Positions 23,906-37,500 of a DNA stretch of 64,000 bases are shown in pieces. Position 1 is the first letter of the stretch, and the number at the start of each line of letters is the position of its first letter. Position numbers and translations under genes: made by a program. This stretch comes from Sipunculus nudus (lineage: Eukaryota; Annelida; Sipuncula; Golfingiida; Sipunculidae): positions 94,026,330 through 94,090,329 of the forward strand of contig CM049307.1 in NCBI GenBank assembly GCA_026874595.1, read 5' to 3'. The notes under the pieces were generated by a model, which saw only the letters and a list, made by a program, of their open reading frames with translations, was not told the origin of the DNA and did no database searches.

Positions 23906-24514
23906 CAGCACCAACCCATTTCTATAGAGAAGATTAGGCACGTCGTACATCATTTTTTATTAACGAATCTTATAAGTTGTTAAACTCAAATGTTTTTGGA
24001 AAATACAATATGGAACAGTGCTCATGATTTTCTGTACATATTGTATATTATAGATACTGCTTTGTATGTATATAATAAATCTCTAGTTACATTGTATTAT
24101 ATTGTGTATGTGCTTAAATGTATAGATGATGCTTTTATTCGTTAATCTCTGGGTGAGACGATGCATGGAGAGCATTGGTGATATTTATGTTTTTTTTTAC
24201 AGTGTTCAAACAGATATTCATCTGTATACATAATAAATGTATAAAATAAAACTATATGGCACTACCTTCCTTGTTAATGTGATTAAAATATAATACAATT
24301 CAGAAAACAAATATGTCGCCAAACATCAAATCAGCATGTGATTCCAGAGGGTATCATTCTATCTTCCGTATTTATACAATATAAATCCAGACATAGATAC
24401 ATAAAATACTGAAATGTAGAATGGATTATTAGCAACGATATAATCCTGACGATATTCGGGAAACGACGGTATGCAGTACAGATATAAAATCATTATTTAT
24501 ATACTTTGTGATGA

Positions 24515-24535
24515 TAATAATAATAATAATAATGT
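24515..24535. repeat. (AAT)n short microsatellite
   Basis: A short run of AAT/ATA triplets in the element interior. Confidence 0.8.
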
Positions 24536-25559
24536 CATTAAATTTAAATATTTCCACGTTTACTTTCTCGTTAATTATATCCAAAGTTAACTTTCACGTT
24601 ACATGGGATATAATAAATGAAAAAAAAAAACAGAAGCAATGAAAATCTAACGACGATGATGTTAATATATCGCAGTTTTAACATGCAAGTGCTGGTATAA
24701 AACGGCTCATAATTCTTTTGATGAGCTCATTAACAATGGACCGCCGCAACACTTTCCCTTTGAAGTTCGGAGACCAAACCCGGGCGGGTTTTCCGGGTCA
24801 ATTAAGCCATAGTGGTGAGTGGTTTTTCTGTAAATCAGTTATACACCAGTGTCTATATTATATCAAATTTGACATAATTCTTTATTCTATATGTCAAATA
24901 TGGCATAAATAAAATCACATATCAAATAAGACCACATTAGTAACGATAACAACACCGGTCATTTACACATATTACGTTTGTACCTCAACATTTACTATCA
25001 TCTACGAAGTCCGGACAATATGACACAATAAATATCGCCCTTTATATAAATATACACCTTTAATCTATATGATAGTTTATTGTTAGTGTTTTTTAAGGAA
25101 CGGAGACGATTATATAAAAAAATTTAATGTTCATAAATTTTTATTGACAGATAACGCGACGGTGTTATGGTGATCGACCGCACGTGTCGTGACAGCACAT
25201 TGTCGGTCAAAATGGAAAGGGTTTCTTAGCTAGTATTTTGTTGCAAAAATATACCGCATTCGATAAAATTATGAAGAGGCCGTGTGATACAGATACACAC
25301 TAACAATAAGCATAACGTAATATGACTCCATTTGGCTTATTATAGCTTTGTTGCGCAAATGGCATGAGGCGCAACTGGAATTTGGCGCATATGGCAGTTG
25401 CGCATCTGGCAGTGGCGTAACTGACAGGTGCGCATTCGGGAGTGGCGCATCTGGCATGGAATCCCTTATTTTTATCCCTTTGTGGCATTGTGATTATGGC
25501 ACTTAAGAAAAAAATATATAATGGTGATTCCGATTACCTCCAAAATGTTAAATGCTTTC

Positions 25560-27930
25560 ATCGAAATATGTCAACCTGCTTTCTTTTTATCTGGGAGAGT
25601 TGTCAATTTTGCATCAGACCTGCTTATTCAATGACAATTTACAATGATTAAACCTAAAATTTAATACTGTTGGAATATATTTTAGGCTCATCTTTTTCAC
25701 AATGGCAGCTATACGTTTCGCGTACAAGAGACTTCAGCGACATATGCATGTATATATAAATAACGCATGTGTCTGTTAACATGCCTTAGACTATACCCTC
25801 ACCTTACCACACTGAATAAACATCGTGTTTCATAATGTCGCCTGAGCTTCAACTAATACAAAGCATCATTCATGTAATTTTACAGTAGAATTATTCTTTA
25901 TACAATCGTTAAATCTACGATATTTCCCGAGAAATGAAGCTGTCGGACCTATGTTGTTTATCGGATAAAAAACTTTTCACTTAAAACTTCGTACACCCTG
26001 TATATACCTCACGTCCCTTTCCAAACTTTATTTTTTTGCGTGATTTCTGGAATAGAATAATTTTTCTTTTTATGATGATATTTTTGGGGAGGGTGTTCCT
26101 TGAGAATTCTAGCAGAAGTAATCTTTATATCCGTTAAGTGAAACACATTACAAAAGTTCCTGCAAAAATCTTAGGATTAAAATATGCGTCGTTTAGTTCC
26201 TATCAGCTCATTACAAAAATATGCATCAGATAGAGCCGTGGATTTTTTACGGGAGCAGCTATTCAATAATTAATACAAGCATTGCCTGTATGTCAAATTC
26301 AGCTAGGCCAGACTGGTGTAGCCAAGAACGAAAACTACCTTTTTGACGCATGACTGCCGGGTTTTTCTGGTGAAATGGAATATTAATTGTGTTGTTCTCT
26401 ACCAATTGTGAAGGATGAAGTAAACTTGTCAAACAATACATTTCACTGAGATAATTTTTTGCTAATTCTTTTTAAACGAGCGGTATATCCATAATTCCGA
26501 CACACCTGCTGTGTTTCCAGGGTTTTTAGTGTTTTAGTGGTTTCAAGATACCAGGAGAAATAAACCTGCCAGAGCTCGATTAGGACCTGGGAATACGACA
26601 CGAAAGTACTCAAGGGGAGAATCAGTCTGGAGACATGATTGGGAAAAGTGTAAAGCGGAATAACGCTTTAGGACAACGCCTCAATTGTCAGTTAGTTATA
26701 GTAGGATTACTCTCAGAGTGGCCCGGTCAATGGAATTGACCAGGACCAGGTGAAGCTTGCTTTGCCAGCGAAGCGGTAGGTACGCCGGACTTCTGCGCCA
26801 CCAACATGGAATCGGAACCGTCATCGGCCAAATGTTTGCCCCTTAAAAATTTGTCTTCGTAACAATACGGTATGAAAATGCTCTTTAGCTATTGAAAGCG
26901 ACCTATGCTGCCTAGTAGGGATGGACGATATTATCGGTATATCGCGAACAATTCGATTTTCAAATATCGATATTGTTCTATTTATATTGTTGAACGTGCC
27001 TAAAACTGTTTTTGTTGCATTAATAAGACTTTTGTTAAAATATTATTTCTCTAAGTGGGCTGGGATTAACGGAAGCCTTATGTTGATAGCCGCTGCTGTG
27101 TCTCTTGACGTGTAGTAGGCAATTTTCAAGTAGGCCCGATATACCAAAGATCGAAGGCCGTCCCAGGAAATCTACATGTCTGCTCGATGACTTATTGGTA
27201 TACGAGAAATATGTCCATACAGCAAAAATACGTAAGTACTTAATACGGTCATCATGATTTATCAATCAATAATATTATCTCCGCACATACTATTGTAAGC
27301 GTAGGATGAACAAATGTCAAGTACCAGAATTGTTGGTTAACATAGTTGTGATTGTGCATATCTTCTCTCCCTCTCAGTACCTAACTGCTGTCCAGAATTA
27401 ACTTGTGGCAACATTATCTGCACATGTAAGGCCTATAGAAACGTTTCTTTGGGTAATGTTAACAATACGAAAGTACTTTACTAAATTCATTTTTAAGTCA
27501 TACTGCCATATATCGTACATGAAATAAACTGATCTGCATAAATGTTTACATTTTCATTATATTTAAAATGATGAAGAATTATTAATTATCATAAAAGTGA
27601 TAATGTATATTTAATATAAAACCAAGTTATTTCCTATAAATGTAATAAAATAAAATTATAGCGCAAAACGTATTGTAATACGCTGCCTCATATCGCAATA
27701 CGTGAGTATATTGCAATACGACATTTGAAGGCGATATCCAACTCAACTGCTTCGTGGTGTTTCTGCATTGTCTCATGCATTAAGGGTTTATGGTTATCTT
27801 GTCACGTTTTGTACTCCAAATATGATATATTAGATCGTGTGCACTTGATCGGTACCAAGGGGTATTTTACTTCGGTCTTTTGTCTAGTTAACGTAGGCAA
27901 AGAGCTTGTTAATTGCGTCAGTTAATCTTC
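25560..27930. other. Intergenic stretch downstream of gene C
   Basis: I see no exon homology here. At about 26917 TAGGGATGGACGATATTATC resembles one end of a hAT-like element, but no matching partner end lies nearby. The remainder is AT-rich and unrecognised. Confidence 0.4.
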
Positions 27931-28306
27931 GGGGGGGGGGGGGGGGAGGGGGTTGACTTGCAGGCGTGAGAGGGTAAGTTACGACAACTTTTCCATCAAC
28001 ACACACACATATGTATATACCTTTTATTGTTTGTGTAACAATTTCAACTTTATCACAATAAGGTATAAGGTTTTAAAAATGAGATATTATGTTTTCATCA
28101 TATGTTAATTCCACACCAGGTTTAGATAATTTAATAATTCATTGTTAACTCGGAAATGGAGTCTATAATTTTAATTTTTAATATGTTTCGTTTCCAATAT
28201 ATTAATATTATTCTCAGAGTATCAGGGGGATGATTTTATTGCCCCCCCCCCCTTGCTAAATAGTGTGGGGATATACACACTCCATACCCTTGTATTGACG
28301 CCCCTT
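27931..28306. mobile_element. Degenerate hAT-like copy related to 13182-13642
   Basis: The right half follows the 13.2-13.6 kb element: TTTTTAAT.T.TTTC.TTT.CAATAT, AATATTATTCTC, GGGGGATGAT, a poly-C stretch, then TGTATTGACGCCCCT at about 28290-28304. The left end is obscured by a poly-G run at about 27931-27946. It ends within 85 bp of the gene C stop codon. Confidence 0.5.
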
Positions 28307-28311
28307 TTATT
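28306..28311 (-). terminator. Candidate polyadenylation signal of gene C
   Basis: AATAAA on the minus strand, 76 nt past the stop codon. It abuts the hAT-like end at about 28304. Confidence 0.5.
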
Positions 28312-28386
28312 TCGGCATCGACTGTACTGAAACTTTGTATTTTAACCGATTAATAGCTAGTCTAATTTGTCTCAAAGTGTCCATTA

Positions 28387-28559
28387 TCAGGATTTACTGA
28401 TGAAGGACGAGTCCAAGTTGTCAGGGGTGTCAGCTCCAAGTAGTACCATGGTGCTGTAGAACTCCTTCTGCAAAATCTCTAAAACTTTCTCCACCCCCTC
28501 CTGGCCGTTATAGGCGAGTCCGTATGACATGGGGCGTCCTATGAATACCGCTTGAGCTC
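28387..28559 (-). CDS. Gene C exon 5 with stop codon
   Basis: 173 nt, TGA at 28387-28389, acceptor TTCGACAG. It encodes [20 protein letters not shown] and ends [16 protein letters not shown]. Intron 4 is only 178 bp. Confidence 0.92.
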
Positions 28560-31500
28560 CTGTCGAAAAAAAAGTTATATCATAATTTGTCGTGTACCTG
28601 TCTAATATTGTTCATGCTATATATATATTACACATCATTTAGTTTTTGTTTTATTTCACACTTAAAAGTTGTTTTATTTTTTAATATTTCTGTTAATCAA
28701 AGTATATGAAATAATTTTTTGCTTTTTATATACCTACCCAAAGCGATCGCCTTGGCGACGTCCATGCCTGTCCGTAACCCGCCGTCCATGTACACTTCTG
28801 CCCGACCGTCCACCGCCTCAGCTATGTCTTTCATTACATCAATACTTGCTGGGACACCATCTAGACTTCTGTAGATTAAAAAATAAATAGTTTTGTAACA
28901 TTTTTAATGTTTATAATTCACACAATAATTAGGAAAATGATTAAAATATATTATTCCAGATCTTAAGCAACGTCTATAATAGACTATGAAGGCTTATTTA
29001 TACATGCCTGTCACGTGGTATCGTGTACTTCGGGAACCCCCGCGCGAACAGGTACAAACAAAGTCACGGTTGAATAACAGGGTCCCATGAATATTAAAAT
29101 TTAGATATTTTACACTAGCTGATAAACCCGGTTACCGGGGTTTTTTTTATCAGGGTTCGGGGTTTTATTAATTTAGATGAGGAAACTCATTTTTTTAATT
29201 CTAAAATAAAATATAAAGTTTCAGTTGGATACCGTCTCAATAAAATAAGTACGAATATTTCTATATTCATTTTGGCGCGCTGTTTATAGCAAGAGATACA
29301 TGGCCTTTATCGGTAAATTTACCTTGAAGACCTATTCAGTAATGTTTTCATTTGCGAACGGAAATTGGACGCGTGGGCATTCAGATTTTTAATATCTTTG
29401 ACTTGCTACTTACATTATTATTGTTAGACATATAAAGGATATACTGATGAAAGGTAGTCCCATTAAATCCGACTCAAATTTATTAAGCCCTGTCATATAT
29501 GGCAAGTCCTGATAACATTGACTCAGGTTAAATCGGGCTATAAGAAATGAGGGCCAAGGGATCGAGAGTCACATATTTTTCAAATTTACTGACAAAGCAA
29601 GTGGGTTAGTAATTTGGTCAAATGTCAGACCAAACATGCTTAAAACCGTCACTGACAGCAGGGATCATTCATACACACAATAGAACTTAATCCTGCGCTG
29701 TTAATAAACAGATCACCATGACGCAGGCATTACGGTCTTTGCCTAAGGCAGTTAGGTTGATTTAAGCGGTAACTTCCACGCAAATTAGAAAACATTAAAA
29801 AGCACTCAAAATAATATGTACATTAAAATTATTAATTCACATATTGGCGAGGTCACTGCGGGAACAATCAACTTTAAAATGAGGTATAGCAGGGTGTCAT
29901 ACGCAACGCGGTTTCAGAGAACATTTAGGACAAAAGAGGACACACTGCCTTTTATAAGTATAAGATCGATTGTACAAGAATTTATAATAACTAAAGCGAG
30001 GCACTCTCAATGACTCCTATGGTGGCGTTCCATAGTCTGCAGTGGTGGAGGAAACTGGAGAACCCTGAGGAAACCAGCGACCATGGACGTGAAATACAAC
30101 CCTCTCTCATAGCCACACCACGGAGAGAGCTGAGCGTATTAGACCTACCACTCGACAGTCCATGCAGGTCTTTAATATTAATTAGAAAGGTCAATAAATG
30201 TCACGAAAAGGACTGGTTCTGGTAAAACTATGGACTATATTGTCCGCTCCATATTATACATGTAAAAGATAATCTTTGATAAAGTAGAAGTACTGGACTA
30301 GATTTTTTTTTTTTTTTTTATCTCTGGCCAGACATTGTCTCAATAATGTCTGAGCTTGGATATGATGATTTTTGGCTTCACTATGTTCGGTCAAGAATTG
30401 CGCTCTTTATCTCGTCTGAGATAGGCTATCTGTGAATTCTCCAAATGAAGGTTTCAAATTTTTATTAATATTATTTATAAAATTTATTTACAAGCCCTTT
30501 TTCCGAATGCGCAAAAAGCACAGATATGACACACGCACTGGCGGATCCAGGATTTAGAAACAGGCGAATCCAACTCATGAATACTAAGGAGACTTTTTTA
30601 AAAGAAGGCAAAAAGGTTTGGAATTTGGGAGGGGGATTAGAACTAATTGTTTTAAGGTCTTTAGAATGGTTGCGGTGGCTGAAATAGGGATTCGTTGACC
30701 GCAACCCCCCCCCCCCCCCCCCCCACACACACACAATTCTATCCTTTATTGCGATGTTGTACCTGCCGCCGTGATTCGAGACCCAGATGGCGCTGGCTCC
30801 GAGGTCAACAGCGGTCACTGCGTCCTCTGGTCGGAGTATACCTTTGACAACCACCGGAAGTGACGTCGTGTTGATGGCCCAGGCAAGGTCGTCCCAACTT
30901 TGCCCTGGATTGGTACTGTATTTCTCCGGTAGAGGTCTCTCCCTGGGAAAGTTGCCCTTTTTCATCCCAGAGAGAACAGTAGTTATATATTTTTCGCTTA
31001 AATATCTGACTGCTAAACCATGATCAAAGTCCACGCAAACTACCAGAGCGGAAAACCCCTGTCGTTCTGTCCGTCGGATCAAATCCAGTCCCACTCCGCG
31101 GTCCTTGAACAGGTCTATTTGCTGCCAGTGGACGCCAGATGGCGCTGCAGCGGTAATCTCTTCCAAGCTGTATGTTGACACAATGCTGAAAGCTCCTACC
31201 ACCTCTTTTTGTGCAGCTGCTCTCGCTATGGCCTTCTCTGCTTTTGGATTCACTAGTCTAATGAACAGATAAATAAATAACTATCTTGCATATAAAGCAT
31301 GTGTTTCTGTGTGTATGTACGAGTGACAGTGTTTGAATAACGCTATATGCATAGTTGAGTAGGCAGGGACAATATGAAAGGGAGAGAGAGAAAGAGAGAA
31401 CAAACAGATAGACACAATCTCTGTCTTTCAGAATTTTGTGTTTTAACTCTTTCTTATTTATTGATGCTGTGTTTCTTCACATTTTTACTGGCTACATGTT

Positions 31501-34500
31501 GATATATTTACATTTCTTTCGATATAGACAAATCATAAAACAAGCTCTACGTAAACAATGATATTTTAAAATTTCAAACATCTAATTTGAATATTAAAAT
31601 TGATATGGTAAAAACTTTAGGTTTTAATTCAGATTCTTTATCAAAAGATCCTAAATAATCTTTACGAATCTTCTCAGACAGTGCAGTCGTTCAAGTTGTT
31701 CATACATTTTTGATATTAATGAAAACTGATTTGCTCCGTTAAGATAACATCAAAATCTTTCAAAACCTATCGAAGGTGTCTTTCCGTTCTTAGCCTCTGT
31801 TTGTTAATACCAACCAGGTATCCCAAAAATCACACTCGGCCTTCCCATTTGCCTGCAGAGCGCTCAGGCTGGGTGAAAAGTCTTAGCGCTCCTTGGATGA
31901 TATTCGCATTCGTGATCTGTGCCCTGCCTAGTCCTCAAAAGTCACTAACATAAGACTTGAACCTACAAATTATGTATTTTTTTCATCGAGGATTAAACTT
32001 AAAAACCCGATATTTTGCAAGTTTTGCACGTAGAGGAGCATTATCAACTTTAATGGGACATTTAAGGTGATATTATAACTTTGAAGAAATATAAGTATTT
32101 AAGCCAGACACATGTTGCCCCCCCCCCCCCCCCCCATATTTTGAAGACATTTAACAGAATATTTGTTGAGGAGCAGATTTTCTTTGCAAGGTGCATCATA
32201 ACGTCATCGGTACATTGTATGTTTTATTTCTTTTCGAGTATGGGAGAGGGACATACCCTCCTGTACCCTCCCCTTTATATACTGTAAACAATGAATTTTT
32301 ATGGCTGATTATATTGCGGAGTAATACGTAGTGCAATGTAATATTACACATTATATAAGCATTTATATATAAAAAACTTTTCCCAATAATGATTAAATGC
32401 ATAATTTAAAGATCTAAATTTTCACAATAGCCCAGCTGTTAAGAAAAGAATTGTGCAAAAAATGAAAGAAGCATGAAACTTGGCAGAATAGTTTTCCAGA
32501 CCATACTCAACATTTTCAGATACAGAGGCAGGCGAAATTCATCCTATGTCTGTCAAAATCCAAGATGGCAGCCGAGATGGCCGCAAGATTATAAAATATC
32601 AATAAATCCGGTTATATTTGTCCTAAAATGCATTGTAGGTGCACTATAATTGGGTCGGGAAATTCAACTTTTAGGGTTTCAAGTCTGTATTAGGACTTTG
32701 TTTACCAGCATATCGTTTGTTTTGTCATGTCTTCTAGTTGTTGAATTGTAGAATAGATTTTTATTGAAATATTTCATATTTCTTTCTTTTAATTTTCCTC
32801 TACTTGCATGCTGACAAATTTGCTTTAATGAGGGAATGGATCTCAAATTTCAAATAAATAACTATAATAATTATGAGTATTGCATTTACAAGATGTGTGA
32901 ATTATGTAAGCAAACAAAGTGTTTTAAGACAACAGCGGGGAATGCAAAATCAATGTCAGCTTATTGGTTAGGATCATCTACCATATAACCAATGTAGCAG
33001 GTAAACTGCAAACTGCCCAAGTATCTTCAAATGCATGTGCTGATTCTGTCATGCACCATCAGAACATTGCAAAGGTAATATATACAGGTGTAGCTTAAGG
33101 CGTTAGACCTCTCAGTAATAGGTCTCCGGTTCGAACCCCGCCGATGTTTCAATTGTATATGGGTGGAATCCCACCAGAAACCAAGAGATTTGCTCTCATT
33201 AACTTAAGGTCATGACTTCTTTAATACAGCATACCATCTTTATTGTATGGATAACCATATTCTCATTCAATAGAAAGTGATGCCAGCAAGCATAAACCTG
33301 TCCTTTAACAAGAAAGCGTAGCGTACAGCACAATGTTGAGAGTCTTCAAATAATGTACTACTTCTGTCCTAATACAAGCAAAGAGTTTGAAAGCTGCACC
33401 ATCACCTTAAGACAAGAGAGTCATTGAACCTAAACACCTAAAAGGTGTGGGCTTCTACACGTGTGTATCATGACATCCACGCATTCAGGCCTTTTCCGTG
33501 GCTCGGATGGCGGAATTCGGCAGGGGTTTGTGAAATCAGAGGATGACATGGAAAACCACCTAATCTGGGCGGGCCACTCAACCCACTCTCATAGCAACAC
33601 CGGGGAAGGAATCTTGATCGCCAGTGGAGAGAGATGAGCGTTTTACCACTCGACTATCCTTTTAATTAAATTGAAGGATACATAGTTTTCAAGTACTTAA
33701 AATGAAATATACAATAAATATCAGCACAATATATACATAAATATAATATATAAAATACACAAATATAAAGCTCCGCTTTCAAATCAACAGAACAAGAATT
33801 TATATACAGAGTCACTGTACAGCCTTGAACCCTTATAAATGAATCTCGCGGCCCTAAAAACAGAGAAAGTGTGCACCTGCAATGCATTCTGTGACAAATA
33901 TAATCGGATCTGTTTCTATTTTTAATTCAAAGGCCATCTTCGTCACCATTTTGGATTGTGACCAAGATAATTCTGTGAATGGTGAATTCCGCCTGGCTTC
34001 AAAACTTAAAATATTGAATATTTCATCTGTTGCACAATTCTTCTAAATATGTAGCTTAACCACTGGACAACTGGGAATATTAAGCAAATACAATTAAAAA
34101 CGACTAATGAGTACCTAGAGACGTTTTGAACCTCAAAAATTGTATTTCTTAGGCCAAAAACATAATGATTGATTCCTTGCAATGCTTTCTAGAGATATTA
34201 TAAATCAAGTTATTGCCATTTTTTAATCTAGTGGCCATCTGGGCCGCCATATTGGATTTTGGCTAGGACAATATATTTTCCGCTTGGTCCTATATTTGAA
34301 ATTCATCGTAAAGCTAAAATAAAAACTTCTGCAAACTTTCTTGGTTTTTTCATTGTTTGCATAATTCTTCCAAATATGGGAGTTTAACAGCTGGACTGTT
34401 ACCCTAATTAAATAACACAATAGAATACAATATTCGAAAGTCAGTACCCTTGAAAACCGATAGGGGCCAATCCGATTGGACACGAAACTTGGCGACCCAA

Positions 34501-37500
34501 GATAGTGGTTTTAGTTGTGGCATTGTTTAAACCTGTGAGGAGGCGAGGAAGAAATTTGTAGTGCTGGAAAGCCGCCATGTTATCGCGATGTGTTTGCCCA
34601 GTTCCTGCAGTTTCCTCCAGGTAGTGCCAGGGCATGGCGTCCATTTTCCTCTCAGCCTCTTTCTGGATTTCGGCTATACTCACGACGAGTAAATCATGGT
34701 CATCCTGTAGAAAGATTAATTTTTAAAATTTAAATTTGTAATGTAAAATTTGTTGTGCCAAAAAGTAACTACATTACGCATACCCGGAAAGATACATGCA
34801 GAAATTACATATTGTTGGAGATATTCAGTGATCTGATGTGGGGTTATTACATCGTTTGAGGCGTTATTTAATTTTGAGAAGTTCAATTAGGGAGAGTTAA
34901 AGGAGCAATGACCTATTTGTGTGATTGTGATGACTTTAGATGTGTTATGAAACACTCTCTGGTTTAATTTAGTATACAAGTCATAGAATTTTATTCAGTT
35001 TTAATGTAACTCATATTGTTATCTATTTGATATTGTTGCATTGTTCATAAAATGTTCCATGTTGCTCCTGAAGTTCTGCTTCCCACTGTTAAAGAAATCG
35101 GGAGCTGAACTTGATTATAAAAATTATAGACCTGTCAGCTATCTAACATTTGTCTCGAAAATTATAGATAAGGATGCCCTTTCACAGTACGTAGATCACC
35201 TGGAAAGAATAGATATGTTGGAAAATAAAAACGCAGCATATAGAAATTACAATAGCACTGAAACACTTCTTGGAAAAGGTAATTCTGACCTGGTGAACAG
35301 CATGGATAATCAAAAGTGCAGTTTTTATACAGTCAGCTTTGTTATCCTGGCAGATGTTTTTTTTTTTTCAGAACCAAAATAGTAGAAGAGGATCTGTATT
35401 GAGTTAGTTCCAGTTATACCTGAATATTCGGGAGCATAGGGTGACAGTAAACAACGGTATCTCTGATACCTATCATCTGACATTGGGAGATATTCTGATG
35501 ATTACCAATTTTACTTAGCGAACCAACTAAGATGTAAAAGAATGGAAGTGGATGCCATCACAAACCTTGCTTCAGATATCAGACCATTAAGCTGACCCAC
35601 CGACTAAAATTCAGCGACACCAAAACTGAATTTCTTTTAGCTGGAACAAAACAACATCTGTCAAAAGTAAATGTCAATGAAATAAAAGTAGATTGTCACA
35701 CCCACGAAGGATTGGGCTTCCAGTTTCTTTAAACGGGGAATTGAGATGGCTGAAGCACACACATACACTCAAAACATGAGAAAGACGTGAGTAATGTAAA
35801 CTAAAAAAATGTTATAAACAAAATAAACTTACAATTTTCTGGAGGAGACATTCCACACAAAAGGTACAATATCCATTGAGTCCTAAAGATACAGACAATC
35901 TTGTTTAATCTAGTAACTCGATATATCAACACAATACGGAGCCGCTGGTAACATGACCGTCCCGCACGTGACCGCCTAGGAATATTCACCCGTGTCCCTG
36001 TTGTTAACACGGAATACACTTAACACAAGCTCTTCTCCGTCGGACAAAACACTGTTTTATATCTCTTTCTCTCTCTTAGGAAATCACCTCCCTGCTTGTT
36101 CTTTCGTCTGACATATGGCATTCCACAGGCCAGCCTTCGTGATATTAAAAAATATGGGGTCTCATTTTTGTACATTTTTCACTTTTAAAGTTAGAAAGGT
36201 CTAATTTTTCCCATCAGGCAGCATTGGGACAGTTAAACTCGAATTTTTACCAAAACCCGCAAAATTTCGTACCGTTTCTCGCTATACAGGCCACAATTCT
36301 CTAGCAATCGCTCTAAAGATTATTCAGTTGATACACAAATGAAACTCCAATAAACTTTTAGTTTTTGGTCATAATAGATTAAAGGTCAAGCCAAAGATCA
36401 TAAAAAAAAAACTTCAACATTTTATTTTTGTCATAACTTTGCCAAAAAAGGCCTTTCTACCTATACATAAACTATAGCTAATTTGTTCCTCTGTGCTTAC
36501 TGCGTGAAATGGTCTAGTGATTTGTCATCTCAGATGTGTCAGTCTGTCAGTATGTCTGTCTCTCCTTCTGTTGCTGTCAACTTCTCCTGCCAGCTTGTTC
36601 TTTGGTCATTTCATTCTGGAGTCCACATTGTTTTAGCAATGCTTCTGAAAGGCAAACAGTTAAAATAAAACCAGGAAATATGTTCTGTCTGTCTGTTCGT
36701 CCGTGACTTTTCCATACTATCATCAATACATAAATACTCTCCCAGCACATTGCTCATTCAAATTACTGTTTTCACTTGTTCTCCTGTCGTCCTGTCTCTC
36801 CGCCTGTATGTTAAATTTCAGCTTCGGCAAGCGCTCCACCTGTGGTCGTCTAGTTTGAATGTTAGTCTGTACAGCGCAACTGAGTATTATACATGTTGTA
36901 CATGTTCTATTGTTCCGCTTTATTAATTCAATAAACTTAACTAGACTAAACTTCTGACGTAGGATCCTAGCGCCTTTTCTAGCCTCAGACATTAGAGAGT
37001 CGCACACCAGAGTCAGGGTTCCTTTACATTTTGTATGACGGGCGGCCAAGGCCTCAGGTATGATGTCGCTTAATTAAACCAGACCTGTCTTTAGATATGT
37101 TTGTGTACTTTCTAACAACCCCCTAGCATTAGCGAGAACAATTCCGATTTTACACAGCATATATTGGTTTATCCCCCTTAATGTTAAATCAAATTAGTAC
37201 ATTCATAATGATCTATCTCAGTGTTTACACACACTAACAACTTGACAAACCCATTTATTCATTTATTTGTCTGAATAATAAATAACTCAGTCAACGGATT
37301 TTAATAGCGATACATTCTTTAAATGCGCATAACTAGAGGCATTCGTTATATCTGTTACAGCTAGATAAATACCACACATTCTTAAAATAATTAATGGTAT
37401 GTACCTGTTTGGCTTCAATTCCGTTGGTTCTAGTTACCAAAACTACGACACAGATGAGGTTGGTGACGATAAGAAGACAGCACAAGACGCCTCCAAACAA

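Larger units (their letters stand above)
21784..25462. mobile_element. Long-TIR (Mutator/foldback-like) element, 3.7 kb, 9-bp target duplication
   Basis: The arms are about 650 bp each (about 21784-22440 and about 24805-25462) and are inverted copies. The outer part has ATGCGCC/ATGCGCAACTG subrepeats. Inward, both arms share GACAAATGGAGTCATATTACG-like sequence, CGTGTGGTCGATCACC-like sequence and GTCCGGACTTCGT. The direct repeat CCCTTATTT lies at both borders (21775-21783 and 25463-25471). Long TIRs plus a 9 bp TSD fit Mutator-like elements. No transposase is seen, so it is non-autonomous. The interior (22441-24804) contains a diverged direct repeat. Confidence 0.75.
32410..34440. repeat. Gene C intron 2: CCATCTTGG/CCAAGATGG repeats and SINE copies
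   Basis: About 33893-34195 and 34190-34440 are diverged tandem copies (TGCAATGC.TTCT, GGCCATCT...GCCA..TTGGATT, ATAATTCTTC.AAATATG, ACTGGAC). A reversed fragment lies at about 32420-32600 (CCAGCTGTTAAG, AATTGTGCA, CAAGATGGC). SINE-like copies are at 33075-33260 and 33470-33660. Confidence 0.5.

Noticed and set aside
30471-30762. Extension of the gene C exon 3 frame past SNHGGR
   Set aside because: It runs into intron and a poly-C tract. All copies splice after the G-G-(AG) codon in phase 2.
30787-31023. Plus-strand open frame inside gene C exon 3
   Set aside because: Antisense shadow of a strongly conserved coding exon.
33098-33155. Possible tRNA gene with A and B boxes
   Set aside because: There is no closing acceptor stem, and the sequence continues into a repeat found elsewhere. 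It is scored as a SINE.
36483-37049. Open frames of 61 and 108 codons in gene C intron 1
   Set aside because: No family resemblance, no splice context, and part of an intron bounded by well-supported exons.
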